Assembly (NCBI GenBank): GCA_964498965.1
Contig: CAZCJU010000009.1
Location: forward strand, 1 to 34,154
Length of the DNA: 34,154 nt
Origin: CAZCJU01 sp964498965
GTDB taxonomy: Bacteria; Bacillota; Clostridia; Oscillospirales; CAG-272
Direction of reading: 5' to 3'
Shown here: positions 31,778-34,154 of the stretch, piece after piece
Position numbering within the stretch: the stretch's first letter is position 1
How the letters are laid out: every line of letters starts with the position of its first letter
Notes under the pieces: model-generated
Told to the model about the DNA's origin: nothing
Databases searched by the model: none
Seen by the model: the letters and a program-made list of their open reading frames with translations, nothing else
Position numbers and translations under genes: made by a program

Positions 31778-33439
31778 ATGGTTAAAACGAAATTGATATC
31801 CTCAATGGAAAAATGCTTTCTTGACGAGGATATAGAGCAAAAAAAACGATCGGACGAGCTTTTTCTGTGCAGAAACGAGGCATTCGCATTTCAGCTTGCG
31901 TACACAAGCACGCAGGGATGCGACACGCTCGAAATTTCGGTAAAGGGCGACCTTTCCGAAAAAATCAAAGTGAGAAACGTTGACTGCGTTTATGTCGATA
32001 TACCCGCAAGTGCCGATGCCGACGATAACTATTTGCGAAAAGAGCCGGGACTTTATCCCGACCTGCTCTCGCCGATAGGCTACGGCGGTCACAGACTGTT
32101 CTCCGAATACGGACGGCTCAAAACGGTCTGGATTTCATATGAGCCGGGCAAAAACGAGCCGTTGCCCCCGCCGGGCGACTACACGATCGCCGTCGAGCTT
32201 ACCTGCGGCGGCATTACCGTTGCGACGGAGAAGCTGACGGTACATCTCGGCAAGGGTCTGCTCAAAAAGCAAACGACCGTCGTCACGCAGTGGCTTCATT
32301 GCGATTGTTTGGCGAATTACTATAACGTCGAGCCGTTTTCGAACGAGCATTTCAAAATAATCGAAAAATTTATCAAAACAGCAGTCGCAAACGGCATAAA
32401 TACCGCATACGTTCCGCTTTTCACACCTCCTCTCGACACCGCAATGGGCGGTGAGAGAACCACTACTCAGCTCGTCATGGTAAAAAGAACGGCAAACGAG
32501 TACCGCATCGACCTGAAAAATCTCGGAAGATTTATCGACATATGCATAAATGCGGGCGTTGAGTATTTTGAATTTTCGCACCTTTTCACTCAGTGGGGAG
32601 CAAGACACGCACCCAAGGTCGAAGCCGCAATAGGCAGAGGTGCGGGAATAAAATGTAAGGTGTTCGGCTGGGAAACGGACGCAACAAGCAATGAATACAT
32701 CTCGTTTTTGCGTCAGGTCATCACCTCGCTGAAGGCGTATATAAAAAGGAAAAGGATAGAGGACCGTTGCCTGTTCCATATATCCGACGAGCCTCCGACA
32801 GGGTGCATCGAGGGCTATATCAGGGCGAAAAACGCCGTGGCAAGCTTTCTCGAAGGCTTCACGATACTCGACGCACTGTCGGATATCGACCTGTATAGGA
32901 GAGGTGCGGTAACGCTACCCGTTCCGTCCGTAGACCGTATCGAACCGTTCGTCAAGTCGGGCATTAAGCCCCTTTGGACATACTACTGCTCCGCACAGGG
33001 TAGGAACGTGCCGAACAGAATGATGTCCATGAACGGAGCGAGAACGAGAATAATGGGCATTTTGATGTATAAATACGACATTGACGGCTTCCTGCATTGG
33101 GGCTACAATTTCTATAATAACCGCGGAAGTTGCGATGCGATAAATCCGTATACGGATACCTGCGGCGGACACTGGGTACCGGGCGGCGACACATTTTCCG
33201 TATATCCCGGACTCGGCGGAGAAGCCTTGGAGAGTATGAGGATACGACAATTTTACGACGGCTTGCAAGACATTCGGGCATTACAGCTTTGCGAAGAAAA
33301 AATAGGGCGAGAGGAAACACTCGACTTGTTGCATGAGGGTCTGAATTACGAGCTTAGCTTCGAAAAATATCCGAAAAACGAGGATTACATACTCGAGCTG
33401 AGAAGAAAAATAAATATCGTGCTTAACGAGCAAAGATGA
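31778..33439 (+). CDS. DUF4091/GH123-like glycosidase family protein
   Basis: 553 residues with no signal peptide. An N-terminal beta domain (about 1-160) is followed by a barrel (QWLHCDCLANYYNVEPFSNEHF onward) with a HISDEP motif (D337, E338). An adjacent Asp-Glu pair in this position is used by GH123 glycosidases through substrate-assisted catalysis, so a related hexosaminidase activity is plausible (inference). The C-terminus shows the DUF4091 pattern WGYNFYNN...RIRQFYDGLQDIRALQL. It appears cytoplasmic although its neighbours are secreted. Ribosome site GAGG about 11 bases upstream. Confidence 0.85.
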   Translation: MVKTKLISSMEKCFLDEDIEQKKRSDELFLCRNEAFAFQLAYTSTQGCDTLEISVKGDLSEKIKVRNVDCVYVDIPASADADDNYLRKEPGLYPDLLSPIGYGGHRLFSEYGRLKTVWISYEPGKNEPLPPPGDYTIAVELTCGGITVATEKLTVHLGKGLLKKQTTVVTQWLHCDCLANYYNVEPFSNEHFKIIEKFIKTAVANGINTAYVPLFTPPLDTAMGGERTTTQLVMVKRTANEYRIDLKNLGRFIDICINAGVEYFEFSHLFTQWGARHAPKVEAAIGRGAGIKCKVFGWETDATSNEYISFLRQVITSLKAYIKRKRIEDRCLFHISDEPPTGCIEGYIRAKNAVASFLEGFTILDALSDIDLYRRGAVTLPVPSVDRIEPFVKSGIKPLWTYYCSAQGRNVPNRMMSMNGARTRIMGILMYKYDIDGFLHWGYNFYNNRGSCDAINPYTDTCGGHWVPGGDTFSVYPGLGGEALESMRIRQFYDGLQDIRALQLCEEKIGREETLDLLHEGLNYELSFEKYPKNEDYILELRRKINIVLNEQR

Positions 33440-33505
33440 ACACGCTTTTCGACTCAAGCGGTATGTCCGCTCCGTCGTTCGACATGGCGACGAGGTGTCA
33501 GCCGG

Positions 33506-33630
33506 ACGTATGACGTATGACATAATACGTATGACATAATACGTATGACATAATACGTATGACATAATACGTATGACGTAATACGTATGACGCAATACGT
33601 ATTACGCAATACGTATGGTGTAATACGTAT
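33506..33630. repeat. Tandem array of a 14-bp unit (minisatellite)
   Basis: Eight contiguous 14-base units (consensus ACGTATGACATAAT) from 33513 to 33624, with a partial unit at each end (33506-33512 and 33625-33630). Units 1-4 are identical; 5-8 diverge step by step at the GACATAAT half. Every junction reads ATACGTAT, an 8-bp palindrome, so the array is a row of evenly spaced palindromic sites, about 1.3 helical turns apart. There are no spacers, so it is not a CRISPR array. Confidence 0.97.
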
Positions 33631-33737
33631 ACCGGCAGCGAACGAACGTGCAAAATGTGCTGTTCCGAGCAATACTGAAATTGTCGTTCAAGTTGTAACA
33701 AAGCGGTAAATTATTTATAACTTTTTCTGCCAAAGTA

Positions 33738-33766
33738 TAGATATTTGCAAAAAAATGTGTTATATT
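33738..33766 (+). promoter_or_regulatory. Probable promoter of ppdK
   Basis: Extended -10 TGTTATATT (-10 hexamer 33761-33766) with a poor -35 TAGATA (33738-33743) 17 bases away. The leader contains CGTGC/GCACG arms (33776-33780 and nearby) before the ribosome site. It follows the tandem array by about 110 bases. Confidence 0.55.
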
Positions 33767-33838
33767 AAAGGGCAACGTGCGTTTTACGGCACGAAAAAAA
33801 GGTAAAAAACGAATATATATAAATGAAAGGACGCAAAC

Positions 33839-34154
33839 ATGGCAAAGAAATATGTTTACCTCTTCACAGAGGGCAACGCTTCCATGAGAGAGCTTCTCGG
33901 CGGTAAGGGTGCAAACCTTGCCGAAATGACCAACATCGGACTTCCCGTTCCTCAAGGCTTCACGATAACGACCGAGGCCTGCACACAGTACTATGAGGAC
34001 GGCAGACAGATCAACCCCGAGATCCAGGCCGAGATCATGGAATATATCACCAAAATGGAACAGATCACCGGCAAAAAGTTCGGAGATCTCGAAAATCCTC
34101 TTCTCGTTTCCGTTCGTTCCGGTGCAAGAGCTTCCATGCCCGGCATGATGGACA
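33839..34154 (+). CDS. ppdK: Pyruvate phosphate dikinase (N-terminal part, cut by the window)
   Basis: Converts pyruvate, ATP and phosphate to and from phosphoenolpyruvate, AMP and pyrophosphate; common in anaerobes as a glycolytic alternative to pyruvate kinase. The visible 105 residues begin MAKKYVYLFTEGNASMRELL, then GGKGANLAEMTNIGLPVPQGFTITTEAC (the ATP-grasp N-terminal lobe) and VSVRSGARASMPGMMD, all hallmarks of PPDK. The ribosome site GAAAGGA is 7 bases upstream. About 770 further residues lie outside. Confidence 0.97.
   Translation, partial: MAKKYVYLFTEGNASMRELLGGKGANLAEMTNIGLPVPQGFTITTEACTQYYEDGRQINPEIQAEIMEYITKMEQITGKKFGDLENPLLVSVRSGARASMPGMMD

Larger units (their letters stand above)
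33440..33838. other. Intergenic region with tandem array and ppdK promoter
   Basis: 399 bases without a credible gene. It holds a small hairpin (33457-33461 with 33467-33471) with no U-tract, the 14-bp tandem array at 33506-33630 and the ppdK promoter and leader. I find no good terminator for the DUF4091 gene. Confidence 0.8.

Noticed and set aside
33506..33630. Possible CRISPR array
   Set aside because: The 14-bp units are contiguous with no unique spacers and there are no cas genes.
33281..33701. Minus-strand open frames rich in YVIRIMSYVLCHT repeats
   Set aside because: They are translations of the 14-bp tandem array in successive frames. A period of 14 is not a multiple of three and no ribosome site is present.
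33745..33750. TTGCAA as -35 of the ppdK promoter
   Set aside because: It is only 10 bases from the -10 hexamer; the extended -10 element fits better.

Overview
This is ordinary chromosomal DNA of a Gram-positive, anaerobic member of the Clostridia, most likely a gut Oscillospiraceae/Ruminococcaceae-type bacterium (inference). Evidence: the gene order rpmG-secE-nusG-rplK, a yajC-yrzE-like block with the clostridial SCIFF ranthipeptide pair (scfA/scfB), a CD1247-type protein next to efp, Mini-ribonuclease III, pyruvate phosphate dikinase, many lipoproteins with lipoboxes, strong AGGAGG ribosome sites and TTGACA-17-TATAAT promoters. I see no prophage, transposase, integrase or CRISPR array.

Layout. 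1-1770 (minus): start of the ribosomal/RNA polymerase operon, rpmG, secE, nusG and rplK (last codon or codons off the edge), from one good promoter with a hairpin-rich leader. 1894-2258 (minus): two serine tRNAs with their own promoter and terminator. 2421-4025 (minus): membrane-anchored SurA/PrsA-like protein with a very acidic insertion. 4147-8645 (minus): five-gene operon of VTC polyphosphate polymerase, DUF4956 membrane protein, CotH-kinase lipoprotein, PsbP-like lipoprotein and cysteine desulfurase. 8646-8981: divergent promoter region.

8982-17950 (plus): GNAT acetyltransferase coupled to a GH73-like glucosaminidase lipoprotein; then moxR, DUF58 and transglutaminase membrane protein coupled to mrnC and a small membrane protein; then an SGNH-hydrolase lipoprotein ending at a bidirectional terminator. 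18043-24316 (minus): yajC, yrzE-like, scfA, scfB, parvulin-like foldase, M24 peptidase, then efp with its own promoter and a Cys/Asp-rich CD1247-type protein. This groups membrane-protein export and folding with a modified-peptide locus.

24317-24629: second divergent promoter region with a structured leader. 24630-33439 (plus): TraB/GumN-like lipoprotein, DUF2079 membrane protein, small unknown protein, IolI-like TIM-barrel isomerase, dockerin/GLUG secreted protein, GHL10-type lipoprotein and DUF4091 glycosidase-like protein: envelope and glycan functions. 33440-33838 holds a 14-bp minisatellite and the promoter of ppdK, which runs off the right edge.

The most interesting points are the VTC-DUF4956-CotH operon with its two extra coupled genes, the SCIFF locus cotranscribed with a parvulin-like foldase, the nine-cysteine tail on the CD1247-type protein, and the 14-bp tandem array.
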